From: Sediminibacterium sp.
GTDB taxonomy: Bacteria > Bacteroidota > Bacteroidia > Chitinophagales > Chitinophagaceae
Assembly (NCBI RefSeq): GCF_030695065.1
Contig: NZ_JAUYTR010000023.1
Location: 62,001-126,000 of the forward strand
Direction: 5' to 3'
Length of the DNA: 64,000 bases
Shown piece after piece: positions 25,167 through 34,951 of this stretch (within the stretch, counting starts at the first letter, position 1; every line of letters begins with the position of its first letter). A program made the translations under genes and the position numbers. Under the pieces are notes generated by a model. The model saw only the letters and a program-made list of their open reading frames with translations. It did no database searches and was not told the origin of the DNA.

Positions 25167-26156
25167 ATGGAATACAGAAGAATGGGAAGATCAGGCCTTC
25201 AATTAAGCGTATTAAGCTTTGGCAGTTGGGTTACATTTCATAAACAAATTAACGACAATAGTGCCGACGAACTAATGGGCATTGCTTACGATAATGGCAT
25301 CAATTTTTTTGACAATGCGGAAGTATATGCATTGGGAGAAAGTGAAAAAATGATGGGGCGTGTTTTAAAAGCAAAAAATTGGGATCGTACTTCTTATACT
25401 CTTTCTTCTAAAGCATTTTTTGGCTGGAGAGGCAAAGAAAACAAACCCAATCAAACCGGCTTGAGCAGAAAACATTTAACCGAAGCTTGTAACGAAGCTT
25501 TACAGCGTTTACAAACAGACTATTTAGATCTATATTTCTGTCATAGGCCCGACAAGAATACCCCTATTGAAGAAGTGGTATTAACCATGAATACTTTAAT
25601 TCAACAAGGAAAAATTTTATACTGGGGTACCAGTGAATGGAGCGGGGTTGAATTAATGGAAGCACATAGGGTTGCCCAACATTATCGCTTAATTGGTCCT
25701 TCTATGGAACAACCTCAATACAATCTTTTCGAAAGAAATAAAATAGAAAACGACTACCTAGAAGTCTATAAAAATGTAGGATTAGGTACTACCATTTGGA
25801 GTCCTTTAGCCGCTGGATTACTTACGGGAAAATACAATAACGGAATACCTGAAGGTAGCAGATTGGGCATTGAAGGATTTGACTGGTTAAAAGAGCGTTG
25901 GATTATGCAAGACAAAATTGAAAAAGTAAAGCAACTAGAACTATTGGCCAACGAGTTGGGTTGTAGCTTGCCTGCTTTGAGTATTGCATGGTGTATTAAA
26001 AATCCAAACGTTACTACTGCCATTTTGGGTGCTACCAAAAAAGAACAATTAATCGATAATTTATCCGCTTTAAAGGCATTAGCGCTAATTACCCCCGAAG
26101 TAATTGGCAAAATTGAAGCGATTATGCAGAACAAACCCTTACTAGCGGAATATTAA
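25167..26156 (+). CDS. aldo/keto reductase (potassium-channel beta-subunit type)
   Basis: 329 aa. The AKR catalytic tetrad is visible: Asp in FFDNAEVY with its Tyr, Lys in SSKAF and His in YFCHRPD. GTSEWSGVE and WSPLAAGLLTGKYN are typical of the AKR6/KCNAB-like branch. It uses NADPH to reduce aldehydes or ketones; the substrate is unknown. It starts 10 bp after lptC. Confidence 0.9.
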   Translation: MEYRRMGRSGLQLSVLSFGSWVTFHKQINDNSADELMGIAYDNGINFFDNAEVYALGESEKMMGRVLKAKNWDRTSYTLSSKAFFGWRGKENKPNQTGLSRKHLTEACNEALQRLQTDYLDLYFCHRPDKNTPIEEVVLTMNTLIQQGKILYWGTSEWSGVELMEAHRVAQHYRLIGPSMEQPQYNLFERNKIENDYLEVYKNVGLGTTIWSPLAAGLLTGKYNNGIPEGSRLGIEGFDWLKERWIMQDKIEKVKQLELLANELGCSLPALSIAWCIKNPNVTTAILGATKKEQLIDNLSALKALALITPEVIGKIEAIMQNKPLLAEY

Positions 26157-26225
26157 AAAACAAAAAAATAGTTCTACCTTCTTTCCAACTTTTCAAACAA
26201 TCCTTCTCTTACTCTTGAAAACTGC

Positions 26226-26777
26226 TTGGAACAGGTAATAGACATACAAAAAGCTGCTGTAAAAAAGGCTTGCAATGGAGATGCAAAAGCCCAGGCTTGG
26301 TTGTACGAGCAATACAGTAAAGCAATGTTTAATATCTGTACCAGAATGACGGGCAACCAGTCAGACGCAGAAGACCTTTTACAAGACTGTTTTGTTATTG
26401 CATTTAGCAATCTTCATCAGCTTAAAGTTGCTGAGCAATTTGGCGGCTGGCTTAAAAGAATTGTGGTAAATGAATGCATTCGTTTCAGCAAAAAAAATAT
26501 TCGCTGGGAAGAATGGGATGCTGATCAACAAGGCAATTTGGTAAATGAAGAAATGGAATGGTGGAAAACAATTGATTTCAAGATCATTCATGCAACCATT
26601 AAGCAGTTACCCGAAGGATGCAGGCAGGTATTCAACTTGTACGTATTTGAAGATTATTCGCACAAAGAAATTGCTGAAAGCATGGGTATTTCAGAATCAA
26701 CCAGTAAAAGCCAATATCAACGAGCAAGGGCATTGCTAAAACAAAGAATTTATAAACAAGTACAATTACATGGATGA
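26226..26777 (+). CDS. ECF-type RNA polymerase sigma factor
   Basis: 183 aa from a TTG start, as no ATG fits the conserved beginning. Region 2 is recognisable (LYEQYSKAMFNICTRMTGN, AEDLLQDCFVIAF) and region 4 has LPEGCRQVFNLYVFEDYSHKEIAE and SESTSKSQYQRAR. It overlaps the next gene by 8 bp, so sigma factor and putative anti-sigma factor are translationally coupled. It probably responds to an envelope signal. Confidence 0.92.
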   Translation: MEQVIDIQKAAVKKACNGDAKAQAWLYEQYSKAMFNICTRMTGNQSDAEDLLQDCFVIAFSNLHQLKVAEQFGGWLKRIVVNECIRFSKKNIRWEEWDADQQGNLVNEEMEWWKTIDFKIIHATIKQLPEGCRQVFNLYVFEDYSHKEIAESMGISESTSKSQYQRARALLKQRIYKQVQLHG

Positions 26778-27648
26778 GTTTAAAAAATATTTAATTAATC
26801 ACCAAGAGCAGCTGGAAACAGATGCGCCTAGTTCATTGGTTTGGGGTAAAGTGCAAGAGCGCATAAATACCCAATCGGGGCAAAATTTCAATCCTGTAGG
26901 TGACGAATCTGCATCAGTGAAAATTATTGAGACTGCAAAAGTTTTTTCAATGCGAAAGTTGGTGCAATGGTCTGCAGCTGCTTGCATCTTGGGTTTAGCG
27001 GGTATTGGCGTTTGGTATTTGTTTAATGATAATAATATGGTGAAACCGCTTCAAGAACAAGTGGTAACAAATGAACAAGAAACCAATACCGCTCCAAGTA
27101 ATTCTACCACCAATTCATCCACTAATTCGCCCAATAATTCGCCCAATAATTCGCCGAGTAATGATCGGTTGAACGAGTCAATTGTAGCAACAGAATCTAA
27201 TTCAACGGATGCTTCCCTTGGTTCAACTCAACCCGGTTTTAGTAAACAAACCCAATCGTTCAAACCAAAAACAACTGGCTTCTCAACTGCAGCAACAAAC
27301 AAAAACAATGCAATGACCGCATTGTCTAATATGGAAACAGGGTTTACCCAAATCATCAATTTGCAAAAAGGAAAAATTAGTACCACTCCTATGTATGCAG
27401 AGTCTGCTAGTTATTTTAATGAATTCAAAGCGCAAATAAATCAACTAGAACAAGAAGAGAAACAAATTAAAAAAGAGATTGCTAAAAAAGGACTAACAGA
27501 TCAACAGCTTGATCAACTGATAAATCTGTATCAATATAAATTGACTGTGTTGAAACAGTTACAACTAGAAATGAATAAAACCAATAACCGTTACAAACAA
27601 AACAGAGGACCAGTAGATTCTACTCGTGCTTACTTTATTAATATTTAA
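26770..27648 (+). CDS. putative anti-sigma factor, single-pass membrane protein
   Basis: 292 aa. An N-terminal cytoplasmic part of about 60 residues, one membrane helix (AAACILGLAGIGVWYLF, near 65-83), a Ser/Asn/Pro-rich linker with NSPNNSPNNSPSN repeats, then a helical periplasmic end with coiled-coil character (QINQLEQEEKQIKKEI). No zinc-binding HxxxCxxC motif is present. The anti-sigma role is inferred from the overlap with the sigma gene and the topology. Confidence 0.65.
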   Translation: MDEFKKYLINHQEQLETDAPSSLVWGKVQERINTQSGQNFNPVGDESASVKIIETAKVFSMRKLVQWSAAACILGLAGIGVWYLFNDNNMVKPLQEQVVTNEQETNTAPSNSTTNSSTNSPNNSPNNSPSNDRLNESIVATESNSTDASLGSTQPGFSKQTQSFKPKTTGFSTAATNKNNAMTALSNMETGFTQIINLQKGKISTTPMYAESASYFNEFKAQINQLEQEEKQIKKEIAKKGLTDQQLDQLINLYQYKLTVLKQLQLEMNKTNNRYKQNRGPVDSTRAYFINI

Positions 27649-27659
27649 AAACAGATACA

Positions 27660-29126
27660 ATGAAAAATATCTTTCCCAAAACCACATTATTGTCCGCTTG
27701 TCTTTTGAGCCTTGTAATGGCAACTGCGCAACAAACTACAACAGAAAAAGAAGTTGAAAAAGAAATCAAAAAGGCAGAAAAAGAAATTCAGAATGCCGAC
27801 AAGGAAATTAAAAAAGCCAATAGAGAGGTAAAAGTTGCCAATATACAGATTGAAAAATCGGTAAATGAAAGTATGGCAAAAGCATTAAAACCAATTGTAG
27901 TAAAAGGCTTCCCTATAAGGGGCTCAGGCTTCACTTCTGTTAATGGTTTTTCTATGAATATGAATCAGAATTTTGATCATGTATTTAACGACCTGAAAGA
28001 TGTAAAAGCCAAAGAAGTAAGTCAAGAAATAAGCACTTCTAAATCCCCCGATATCTATATAGACAATACATCTAGAAATATTCAAATCAAAATTTGGGAT
28101 CAATCAAAAGTAAAAGTAGTGACTACTGTTTATTATGAGGGTGACGGAAAGCTAAGTGATGAAGAATGGTTCGAAAAAATGAATCTTTCTTTAAAATCAA
28201 TTGGCACCACTGTAAGAGTAAAATCTGGAACTATTTCTGGTGGCAGCTATACCATTAATGGCAATACATTTGGCTGGAGTGGAAGTACGGGTGTAGCAGT
28301 ATTTAACGATAAAGGAGAAAGTATTGGCAACAAATCGAACACAAAAAGAATGGTTACTATTTACGTTCCTGCTGCTAGCAAATTAGACATAGATAGCAAA
28401 TATGCAGATGTTCAATTAACCGGAAATTATGGAAATGCTACTGTAGATATTTCTAATGGCAGTTTGGAAGCAGAAAGTTTTTCCAAATTATACCTACGTT
28501 CTAAATATTCCAATGTAACTATGGAAAATGCTACTATTGCTGAAATTGAATTTATGAATGGTCGTTTTTCGGCCAAAGAAATTGGTGAAGCAGATTTAGA
28601 TACCAAGTATTCTACTATTGAAATAGCCAGCGCAAAAAAAGTAGTATTTAGAAGCACCAACGATGAATACGAAATTGAAGATGCCAACGAGTTAAGAGGT
28701 AGAAAGAACTATGGCAATTTCAGAATTACCAAATTAAATGGCTCTCTCGAAATGGATGGCACCAACGCTGATGTTAAAATAAGAAGCGTGGGAGCAAATC
28801 TTGATTTAATCAAAATTGATAATAAGTACGCCGATATTCGTATTCCACTGAGAAATATCAAGAATTATTCGGTTAAATTTATTGGAGCCTATAGCACCGT
28901 ATACGGAAACTTTGAAAAAGAGCCCATAGTAGAAGAAAAGCTAAAACCATTATTAAAAGAAAAAGAAACCGATGCCTTGGCTAAGCAGCTGGTGGAAATT
29001 AATCGTTCTATTACCCGTTATTCACAATCTCGTGACAACGAATCGAACTTTAGTGCTAAAGTAGGCGAAGGCAAGGGGCTTAAAATAGACATGAATTGCC
29101 AGAATTGCACCGTTGACTTTAAATAA
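27660..29126 (+). CDS. secreted DUF4097-like beta-repeat protein
   Basis: 488 aa. A signal peptide (LSLVMATAQQ) leads to a charged coiled-coil stretch (EKEVEKEIKKAEKEIQ). From residue about 235 come repeated beta segments (KYADVQLTGNYGNATVDIS, KYSNVTMENA, KYSTIEIASA) as in DUF4097 proteins. These are often paired with ECF sigma/anti-sigma genes; here it lies 12 bp after such a pair. The function is unknown. Confidence 0.7.
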   Translation: MKNIFPKTTLLSACLLSLVMATAQQTTTEKEVEKEIKKAEKEIQNADKEIKKANREVKVANIQIEKSVNESMAKALKPIVVKGFPIRGSGFTSVNGFSMNMNQNFDHVFNDLKDVKAKEVSQEISTSKSPDIYIDNTSRNIQIKIWDQSKVKVVTTVYYEGDGKLSDEEWFEKMNLSLKSIGTTVRVKSGTISGGSYTINGNTFGWSGSTGVAVFNDKGESIGNKSNTKRMVTIYVPAASKLDIDSKYADVQLTGNYGNATVDISNGSLEAESFSKLYLRSKYSNVTMENATIAEIEFMNGRFSAKEIGEADLDTKYSTIEIASAKKVVFRSTNDEYEIEDANELRGRKNYGNFRITKLNGSLEMDGTNADVKIRSVGANLDLIKIDNKYADIRIPLRNIKNYSVKFIGAYSTVYGNFEKEPIVEEKLKPLLKEKETDALAKQLVEINRSITRYSQSRDNESNFSAKVGEGKGLKIDMNCQNCTVDFK

Positions 29127-29177
29127 AATAGCCATATAAATTTTACAGCGCCGATTCTCATGTGTTAAGTCGGTATC

Positions 29178-29199
29178 GTACCCCGTTTCCACGGGGTAC
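29178..29199 (+). terminator. rho-independent terminator
   Basis: GTACCCCG, TTTCCA loop, CGGGGTAC, then TTTGTTATT. It ends the sigma/anti-sigma operon 51 bp after its last stop codon. Confidence 0.85.
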
Positions 29200-29218
29200 T
29201 TTGTTATTGTATATACCT

Positions 29219-29226
29219 TAACTTTG
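29219..29226 (+). promoter_or_regulatory. -7 promoter box of CNNM/CorC-type gene
   Basis: TAACTTTG fits TAnnTTTG. A TTTG at 29200-29203 lies 15 bp upstream, slightly short for the -33 box. The start codon is 7 bp downstream, so the transcript would have a very short leader. Confidence 0.4.
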
Positions 29227-29233
29227 GCTCATT

Positions 29234-30493
29234 ATGACGCATATCTATACCATTCTTAGTATAGTGGGTACTTTGCTTTTTATCGGCTTTTTTGCGGGGT
29301 ATGAAATTGCATTCGTAACTGCCAACAGATTGAGCATAGAATTAAAGAAAAAGCAGGGTAAAAGAAGCGGTGCTATTTTGGCCCAATTCATAGAATCTCC
29401 TGCCCGATTTATTGGAACCTGTTTAATAGGAGTCAATGTTTTTTTAGTAATCTATGGTTTGCTTTTTGACGAGCTGCTTAAAACGGGCATCTGGTTACCC
29501 CTTCAAATTGAAAACAACTTATTAAAACTGGCTTTTGATACTTTAATTTCTACCCTAGTGGTTTTGGTTATTGGAAAATTCTTACCTAAAGCAATTTTCA
29601 GAGCAAAGAGTGATAGCTTATTATTTGTATTTGCTCCGGTTGCTAATTTTTTCCATCATTTATTTCTTCCATTAACCAACTTATTCGTAAACATTTCTCA
29701 ATGGATTTTGAAATACATTTTTAATGTAAGAGTGAAAGATAAAAACGAAGCGTTTACTAAAATTGACTTGGAACATTTCTTTCAACAAACCAAAGACCAA
29801 GACGACGAAAATCAAGAATTAAATACGGAACTTTTTGAAAATGCATTAAGCTTACCTACAGTTAAGATTAGGCAATGCTTGGTACCTAGAACAGAAATAG
29901 TTGCACTTGAAGTAATAGACTCAATTGGTGAAGCCAGGAATCTATTTATTCAAACCAAATTAAGTAAACTGCTGGTGTACGAAGACAGCATAGATAATAT
30001 TGTAGGTTATATTCACCAGTTAGATTTATTTAATCGCCCAGAAAGTGTAAAAGCAATGCTTCACCCAATTGTAGCGGTTCCTGAAAGCATGAGCGCTACC
30101 GATTTGATGAATAAATTCACTAAAGAAAGAAAAAGCATTGCATGGGTGGTAGATGAATTTGGCGGAACATCAGGAATAGTAACTATGGAAGATTTATTAG
30201 AAGAAATTTTTGGTGAAATTCAAGACGAATACGATACAGAGGAATTTGTAGAGAAACAATTAGCAGAAGACGAATTTATTTTTAGTGGTAGAATGGAGTT
30301 GGATTATTTGAATGAAAAATACAACCTCAATTTTCCTGCTAGTGATTCAGAAACATTGAGTGGTTACATTATCAATGAACATGAAACCATCCCAAAACAA
30401 AAAGAAACCATTATCATCAATAATTTCAAGTTTGATATTTTAACTGTATCTGAGAGAAGAATAGAAATGGTTAAGATGAAAGTATTACAATAA
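29234..30493 (+). CDS. hemolysin/CorC-type CNNM membrane protein with CBS domains
   Basis: 419 aa. N-terminal DUF21 transmembrane domain with about four helices (FFAGYEIAFVTANRLSIEL), then paired CBS domains (VPRTEIVALE, VVDEFGGTSGIVTMEDLLEEIFGEIQDEYD) and a C-terminal CorC/HlyC domain. Family members transport or sense Mg/Co. In Bacteroidota this architecture is shared with GldE. It starts the plus-strand run into tatC. Confidence 0.88.
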   Translation: MTHIYTILSIVGTLLFIGFFAGYEIAFVTANRLSIELKKKQGKRSGAILAQFIESPARFIGTCLIGVNVFLVIYGLLFDELLKTGIWLPLQIENNLLKLAFDTLISTLVVLVIGKFLPKAIFRAKSDSLLFVFAPVANFFHHLFLPLTNLFVNISQWILKYIFNVRVKDKNEAFTKIDLEHFFQQTKDQDDENQELNTELFENALSLPTVKIRQCLVPRTEIVALEVIDSIGEARNLFIQTKLSKLLVYEDSIDNIVGYIHQLDLFNRPESVKAMLHPIVAVPESMSATDLMNKFTKERKSIAWVVDEFGGTSGIVTMEDLLEEIFGEIQDEYDTEEFVEKQLAEDEFIFSGRMELDYLNEKYNLNFPASDSETLSGYIINEHETIPKQKETIIINNFKFDILTVSERRIEMVKMKVLQ

Positions 30494-30495
30494 AC

Positions 30496-31350
30496 ATGGC
30501 ACTATTTAATAGAAAAGCAACAGAAGAAAAAGAAGAGATGTCATTTATTGATCATCTTGAAGAATTAAGAGGGCATATTATTCGTTCGGTCATTTCCATT
30601 TTGGTAATGGCGTTGTTAATATTCATATATCGCAACTGGATATTTGATAATATCATTGTTGGCCCTATCAATAAAGACTTTGTTAGCTATAAAGCATTGT
30701 GCGATTTTAGTCATTGGTTAAAAATTGGGGATGCATTGTGTATGCCCCCAGTTGAAGTAACCATGCAGAGTACCACTTTTGGTGGCCAGTTCTTAAGTAC
30801 TATTAGTATGGCCATTGTAGGTGGTATCATTATGGCATTCCCTTATATTTTTTGGGAATTCTGGCGTTTTGTTAAACCAGCTTTAAAAGAAAAAGAAGTT
30901 AAAAATACTCGTTTCATTATTTTTTGGGTTTCATTCTTCTTCTTTTGTGGCGCGGCTTTTGGTTATTTTTTATTGGGGCCTTTCACCTTTAACTTCTTGG
31001 CCGGATTTCAATTGGGTACAGAGAATATGATTGTAACCAGACCAACATTTTCTGATTATTTAGACAACTTAACCAATATTATTTTAGGCTGTGGATTGGC
31101 ATTTGAATTGCCTGTATTGGCTTATATTCTAACCCAAATTGGAATCATCACCCCCAGCTTTTTAAGGGCTACCCGTAAGTATGCTGTAGTAATTATTTTA
31201 ATTGTTGCCGCATTTATTACCCCAAGTCCAGATTGGATGAGCCAATTGATTGTGTTCATTCCTTTATTCTTATTATATGAATTAAGCATTCTGGTTTCTG
31301 CAAGAGTATTTAAGAAATTAGAAAAAGACGAAGACAAAGAGTGGGATTAA
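30496..31350 (+). CDS. tatC: Sec-independent translocase subunit TatC
   Basis: 284 aa with six membrane helices. It begins with MSFIDHLEELRGHIIRS, the TatC signature, and contains FPYIFWEFWRFVKPALKEKE. The extended first periplasmic loop (about residues 50-95, with CDFSHWLK and ALCMPP) is a Bacteroidota feature. TatC binds twin-arginine signals. Two Tat-signal proteins are encoded in this window (13417 and 61915). tatA is not here. Confidence 0.95.
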   Translation: MALFNRKATEEKEEMSFIDHLEELRGHIIRSVISILVMALLIFIYRNWIFDNIIVGPINKDFVSYKALCDFSHWLKIGDALCMPPVEVTMQSTTFGGQFLSTISMAIVGGIIMAFPYIFWEFWRFVKPALKEKEVKNTRFIIFWVSFFFFCGAAFGYFLLGPFTFNFLAGFQLGTENMIVTRPTFSDYLDNLTNIILGCGLAFELPVLAYILTQIGIITPSFLRATRKYAVVIILIVAAFITPSPDWMSQLIVFIPLFLLYELSILVSARVFKKLEKDEDKEWD

Positions 31351-31383
31351 TCAACCTATATACTTCACATTAAAGATTATTTT

Positions 31384-31839
31384 ATGGCTTATGTTTTTGA
31401 TGCTTCCAAACCCATTTCAATTGGTAGCGACCATGCAGGATTTGCGTATAAATCTGCTTTAATTGCTTGGTTAACCGAAAAAGGCTACCAAGTTACCGAC
31501 CATGGAACTTATTCATTGGATTCTGTAGATTATCCCGACTTTGCACATCCTACTGCAGCTGCAGTAGAAAAGGGTGAAGCAGGTTTTGGTATATTGATTT
31601 GTGGAAGTGCTAATGGAGTAGCCATTACCGCAAATAAACACCAAGGTATTAGGGCGGCACTTTGTTGGCAGAATGATGTGGCTGAATTATCTAGACTTCA
31701 CAACAATGCCAATATCATCTGCATACCTGCAAGGTTTGTAGCATTGCCTCTGGCAGAACAAATGATTGATCTTTTTATGAATACTTCATTCGAAGGCGGT
31801 AGACACGCCAGCAGAGTGAATAAAATTAGCTGTAACTAA
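31384..31839 (+). CDS. rpiB: ribose-5-phosphate isomerase B
   Basis: 151 aa. IGSDHAGFAYK, HGTYS, VDYPDFAHP, GILICGSANGVAITANKHQGIRAALCW are the RpiB/LacAB signature including the active-site Cys and Asp. It interconverts ribulose 5-phosphate and ribose 5-phosphate in the pentose phosphate pathway. Confidence 0.95.
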   Translation: MAYVFDASKPISIGSDHAGFAYKSALIAWLTEKGYQVTDHGTYSLDSVDYPDFAHPTAAAVEKGEAGFGILICGSANGVAITANKHQGIRAALCWQNDVAELSRLHNNANIICIPARFVALPLAEQMIDLFMNTSFEGGRHASRVNKISCN

Positions 31840-31850
31840 ACCAAAAAGCC

Positions 31851-33398
31851 ATGATGAAAAAAATCCTGTTTGGTGCAATGTTCCTTTCAACTGGAATTGC
31901 ATACGGACAAAAAGAAGATGCATCAACCAAGTTTGCTGCATTAATTACCCCCGCTTCAATGAAAGAAAAATTGACCATTTTGGCAGGACCAGAAATGGAG
32001 GGAAGAGAAACTGGTATGCCAGGCGAAAGAAAAGCCGCTGCCTACATTGAATCTGAATTCAAAAGAATGGGACTTAAGCCTGGTAATGGCAATAGCTACC
32101 AACAATATTTTAATGTATACCAAGACGAATTGTCTAGTATTGAATTAAGGGTTAATGGAAAATTGTATAACTGGGACAAAGACTATATGATGTCTTTACA
32201 GTCCATTGCCAATGGCAAAGCCAGTTCTAAAGAATTGGTTTTTGTTGGATACGGCATTGTAGATAAAGCTGCTTCAATAGATGACTATGCAGGCCTTGAT
32301 GTAAAAGGCAAAATAGTGATGATTTTAGACGGCGCACCAGCAGGATATAAAGCCCCAGCTCCTGTACCAGGATCAAGAACACCAAGCCCAATTTCAGGCG
32401 CAGCCAAAGCAGCAGCAGCTAGAACAGCAGGTGCAACAGGTATCGTTTTAGTGTCAAAAGATTTTCCTCGCAAAACAGCTACTCCAGTAAAAGGAAATAT
32501 TTACATGAATAAGCCTACTGGCGCCCCTTTTATGATGGTGACTGTATCAGAAGAAATGGCTTCAGCTTTAGCTGGAAGAACAGCGAAACTTTCTAGTGCT
32601 GCATTAGCCGCATTAACCAAAGGAAAATATGTTGCTGAATTAAGCATTGCAGCCGATAAAAAATCAACTACTCTAGAAACCAGTAATGTGATCGGTATTA
32701 TTGAAGGAACCGACAAAAAAGACGAATACGTTTTCATGACCGGACACCACGATCACTTGGGTAAAAGAGGAGACGTGATTTATTATGGTGCAGACGATGA
32801 TGGTTCTGGAACCGTAGGTGTGATGCAAATGGCAGAAGCTTTTGCAGCAGCAGCTAAAAAAGGAAACAAGCCTCGTAGAACTTTGGCATTCATGACAGTA
32901 ACTGGAGAAGAAAAAGGCCTTTGGGGCTCTCAATATTATTCTGAACATCCAATTTTTTCTTTAGATAAAACCACTGTTGATTTAAATACCGATATGATTG
33001 GAAGAGTAGATACAGAAAGAAAAACTGCTGATACCCTCAATTATATCTATGTAATTGGTCACGATAAGTTAAGCTCTGATTTAGCAAAAATTAATGAGGG
33101 CGTGAATGCTAAGCATTTGAATATGACTTTAGATTACAAGTACGATGATCCTAAAGATGTAAACAGAATTTATTACAGAAGCGACCACTACAATTTTGCA
33201 CGCAAAGGCGTTCCAATTTTATTTTTCTACGATGGAATGTTAAAAGCAGAATACCACCAACCAGGTGATACAGTTGACAAAATCAACTTTGAATTAATGG
33301 AAAAAAGAGCAAAGCTCGTATTCTATACTGCATGGGATATGGCAAATAGAGACGAGATGTTAAAGAGAGATATCCCTTTAACAATGCCTGCTAGATAA
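31851..33398 (+). CDS. secreted M28 family zinc aminopeptidase with PA domain
   Basis: 515 aa. Signal peptide (MFLSTGIAYGQ). A PA-type insert lies at about residues 120-260, including an Ala-rich low-complexity part (SGAAKAAAARTAGATG). The M28 zinc ligands are visible: TGHHDHLG, GADDDGSGT, TGEEKGLWGS, NTDMIG and YHQPGDT. It cleaves peptides in the periplasm or outside. A strong bidirectional terminator follows. Confidence 0.92.
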   Translation: MMKKILFGAMFLSTGIAYGQKEDASTKFAALITPASMKEKLTILAGPEMEGRETGMPGERKAAAYIESEFKRMGLKPGNGNSYQQYFNVYQDELSSIELRVNGKLYNWDKDYMMSLQSIANGKASSKELVFVGYGIVDKAASIDDYAGLDVKGKIVMILDGAPAGYKAPAPVPGSRTPSPISGAAKAAAARTAGATGIVLVSKDFPRKTATPVKGNIYMNKPTGAPFMMVTVSEEMASALAGRTAKLSSAALAALTKGKYVAELSIAADKKSTTLETSNVIGIIEGTDKKDEYVFMTGHHDHLGKRGDVIYYGADDDGSGTVGVMQMAEAFAAAAKKGNKPRRTLAFMTVTGEEKGLWGSQYYSEHPIFSLDKTTVDLNTDMIGRVDTERKTADTLNYIYVIGHDKLSSDLAKINEGVNAKHLNMTLDYKYDDPKDVNRIYYRSDHYNFARKGVPILFFYDGMLKAEYHQPGDTVDKINFELMEKRAKLVFYTAWDMANRDEMLKRDIPLTMPAR

Positions 33399-33422
33399 TA
33401 TAACTGTTAAACACAAAATAAT

Positions 33423-33453
33423 AAGCCCCGGTACTATTTCTAGTCCGGGGCTT
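33423..33453. terminator. bidirectional terminator
   Basis: AAGCCCCGG and CCGGGGCTT surround a 13-nt loop between the convergent M28 peptidase and susD-like genes. It is followed by TTTTAATT on the plus strand. Confidence 0.85.
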
Positions 33454-33493
33454 TTAATTGCAAACAATCGTGAATATTAAACTTGCAAAATAT

Positions 33494-34918
33494 TTATTTT
33501 ACCAACCACATTAAACCATAGTTCTCATCCTTTCCACCTAATGCAGTAACAGCAGCTGCATAGTTAACAGGATTTAAAGAAGCCTCGGTTGGTGAATAAC
33601 CTAAACGCATTGGAATTCCTCTTGAATCTACTGCATCAACAGCAGGAGTTAATACAGGGAAACCAGTTCTGCGCCAGTCTTTCCAAGCTTCATAACTAGC
33701 TAAATAATTGTGTACCCATTTTTCGGTCATGATTTTCTTATGCCCATCTACTGCAGAATAAGCAATCTCTGGTAATGCTGTATAAGTATCATACTTTGCC
33801 TGGTTAAATACACCGTACATTTCCCAAGAAGCTTTAATAGCGGCTTTGTATTTTGCCTCTGCTTCTACGTCGCCACCTGCCACATAGCCTAGCTTAGCAG
33901 CTTCTGCTTGCATAAATAAAACCTGTGCATAGTTATGTAAAGTAAGCGGAGCATCTTGGTTTCTAAATGCAGCACCAATTCTACTGAAAGCAGCAGGAAT
34001 ATTTACTGCCACATTTCTACCATAAGGTAATCCTTTGATTACACCACCAGCCAAAGTTTCAGCAAATACAGGTAATCTTGGATCGGCTTTTGGATCCATA
34101 TAATCGGTCATGGTTTTACTAATAGCGTAGTCATTACGATTGCTAATAGTATAGTTGTTATACCAAGGATTATAGTTATTAGGATCACCAGCAATATACT
34201 TATAACTGATGTTCTGTGCATTGCTAGTAATAACACCTGCAGCAACAGCAGCAGCATATTCTGTTTTGCCTTTTGCTATATCTGCTTTTGAAATACGCAT
34301 TGCCATAACCATTCTGGTTGTATTGGCGAAACGCTTCCATGCAGCCATATTGCCATTTAATAAAACATCTCCTACCACAGCAGCCTCCGACTCATTAATT
34401 TGTGCAACTGCTTCGGTAAGCTCCTTAAATAATGCAGTGTAAATGTCCTGTTGCTTATCGTATTTAGGCGCATAATTTTTATCACCTTGTAATGCTTCTG
34501 TATAAGGAATATCTCCCCATATATCGGTCATTTGTAAAAAGTAATACGCTTTTAAAATTCGAGCAACAGCAATTTGGTTATTCTTAGAACCATTTCCATT
34601 AGCAGAAGAAGACCCAGCATTATTATAATTAATGATGGTTTGTAAATCGTACAATGGACCTGTGTACCATCCAGCAAAACTGGAGTTTCTATCACTATAC
34701 AAAGAAGAACCAGGATAAGGGCCTTCCGAAATATGCTGAATATACATAGAGCCTAATCTTGCACTTGTTACATAAGTGCTTAATGCTTGTTCGGCATTCG
34801 TTAACAACGCTTTGGTAGAAGCTGTAGTTAATTGTGCTGGAGAAATATTGGTATCGCCAAACTTGTTACAACTTTGTAACGTAGCCAGCAAACCAAAAAC
34901 GATTAATATTTTTTTCAT
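33494..34918 (-). CDS. SusD/RagB-like outer-membrane lipoprotein
   Basis: 474 aa. A lipoprotein signal with LATLQSC lipobox (Cys 17). The helical TPR-like SusD core contains YYFLQMTDIWGDIPYTEAL, NTTRMVMAMRIS and the C-terminal EKWVHNYLASYEAWKDWRRTGFPVL, as in the SusD-like_2 subfamily. It forms the lid of a SusC transporter and binds the nutrient (a glycan or peptide). It lies 33 bp after the susC-like gene. No glycosidase is adjacent to suggest a substrate. Confidence 0.94.
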   Translation of the reverse strand: MKKILIVFGLLATLQSCNKFGDTNISPAQLTTASTKALLTNAEQALSTYVTSARLGSMYIQHISEGPYPGSSLYSDRNSSFAGWYTGPLYDLQTIINYNNAGSSSANGNGSKNNQIAVARILKAYYFLQMTDIWGDIPYTEALQGDKNYAPKYDKQQDIYTALFKELTEAVAQINESEAAVVGDVLLNGNMAAWKRFANTTRMVMAMRISKADIAKGKTEYAAAVAAGVITSNAQNISYKYIAGDPNNYNPWYNNYTISNRNDYAISKTMTDYMDPKADPRLPVFAETLAGGVIKGLPYGRNVAVNIPAAFSRIGAAFRNQDAPLTLHNYAQVLFMQAEAAKLGYVAGGDVEAEAKYKAAIKASWEMYGVFNQAKYDTYTALPEIAYSAVDGHKKIMTEKWVHNYLASYEAWKDWRRTGFPVLTPAVDAVDSRGIPMRLGYSPTEASLNPVNYAAAVTALGGKDENYGLMWLVK

Positions 34919-34951
34919 AAAATGTCTTTTTGTTTTTACTGAATTCGTTTA

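Noticed and set aside
27120..27160. Short tandem repeat that could look like a CRISPR or VNTR array
   Set aside because: It is a few 12-bp in-frame units coding NSPN inside a membrane protein, without spacers; kept only as part of the gene's linker.
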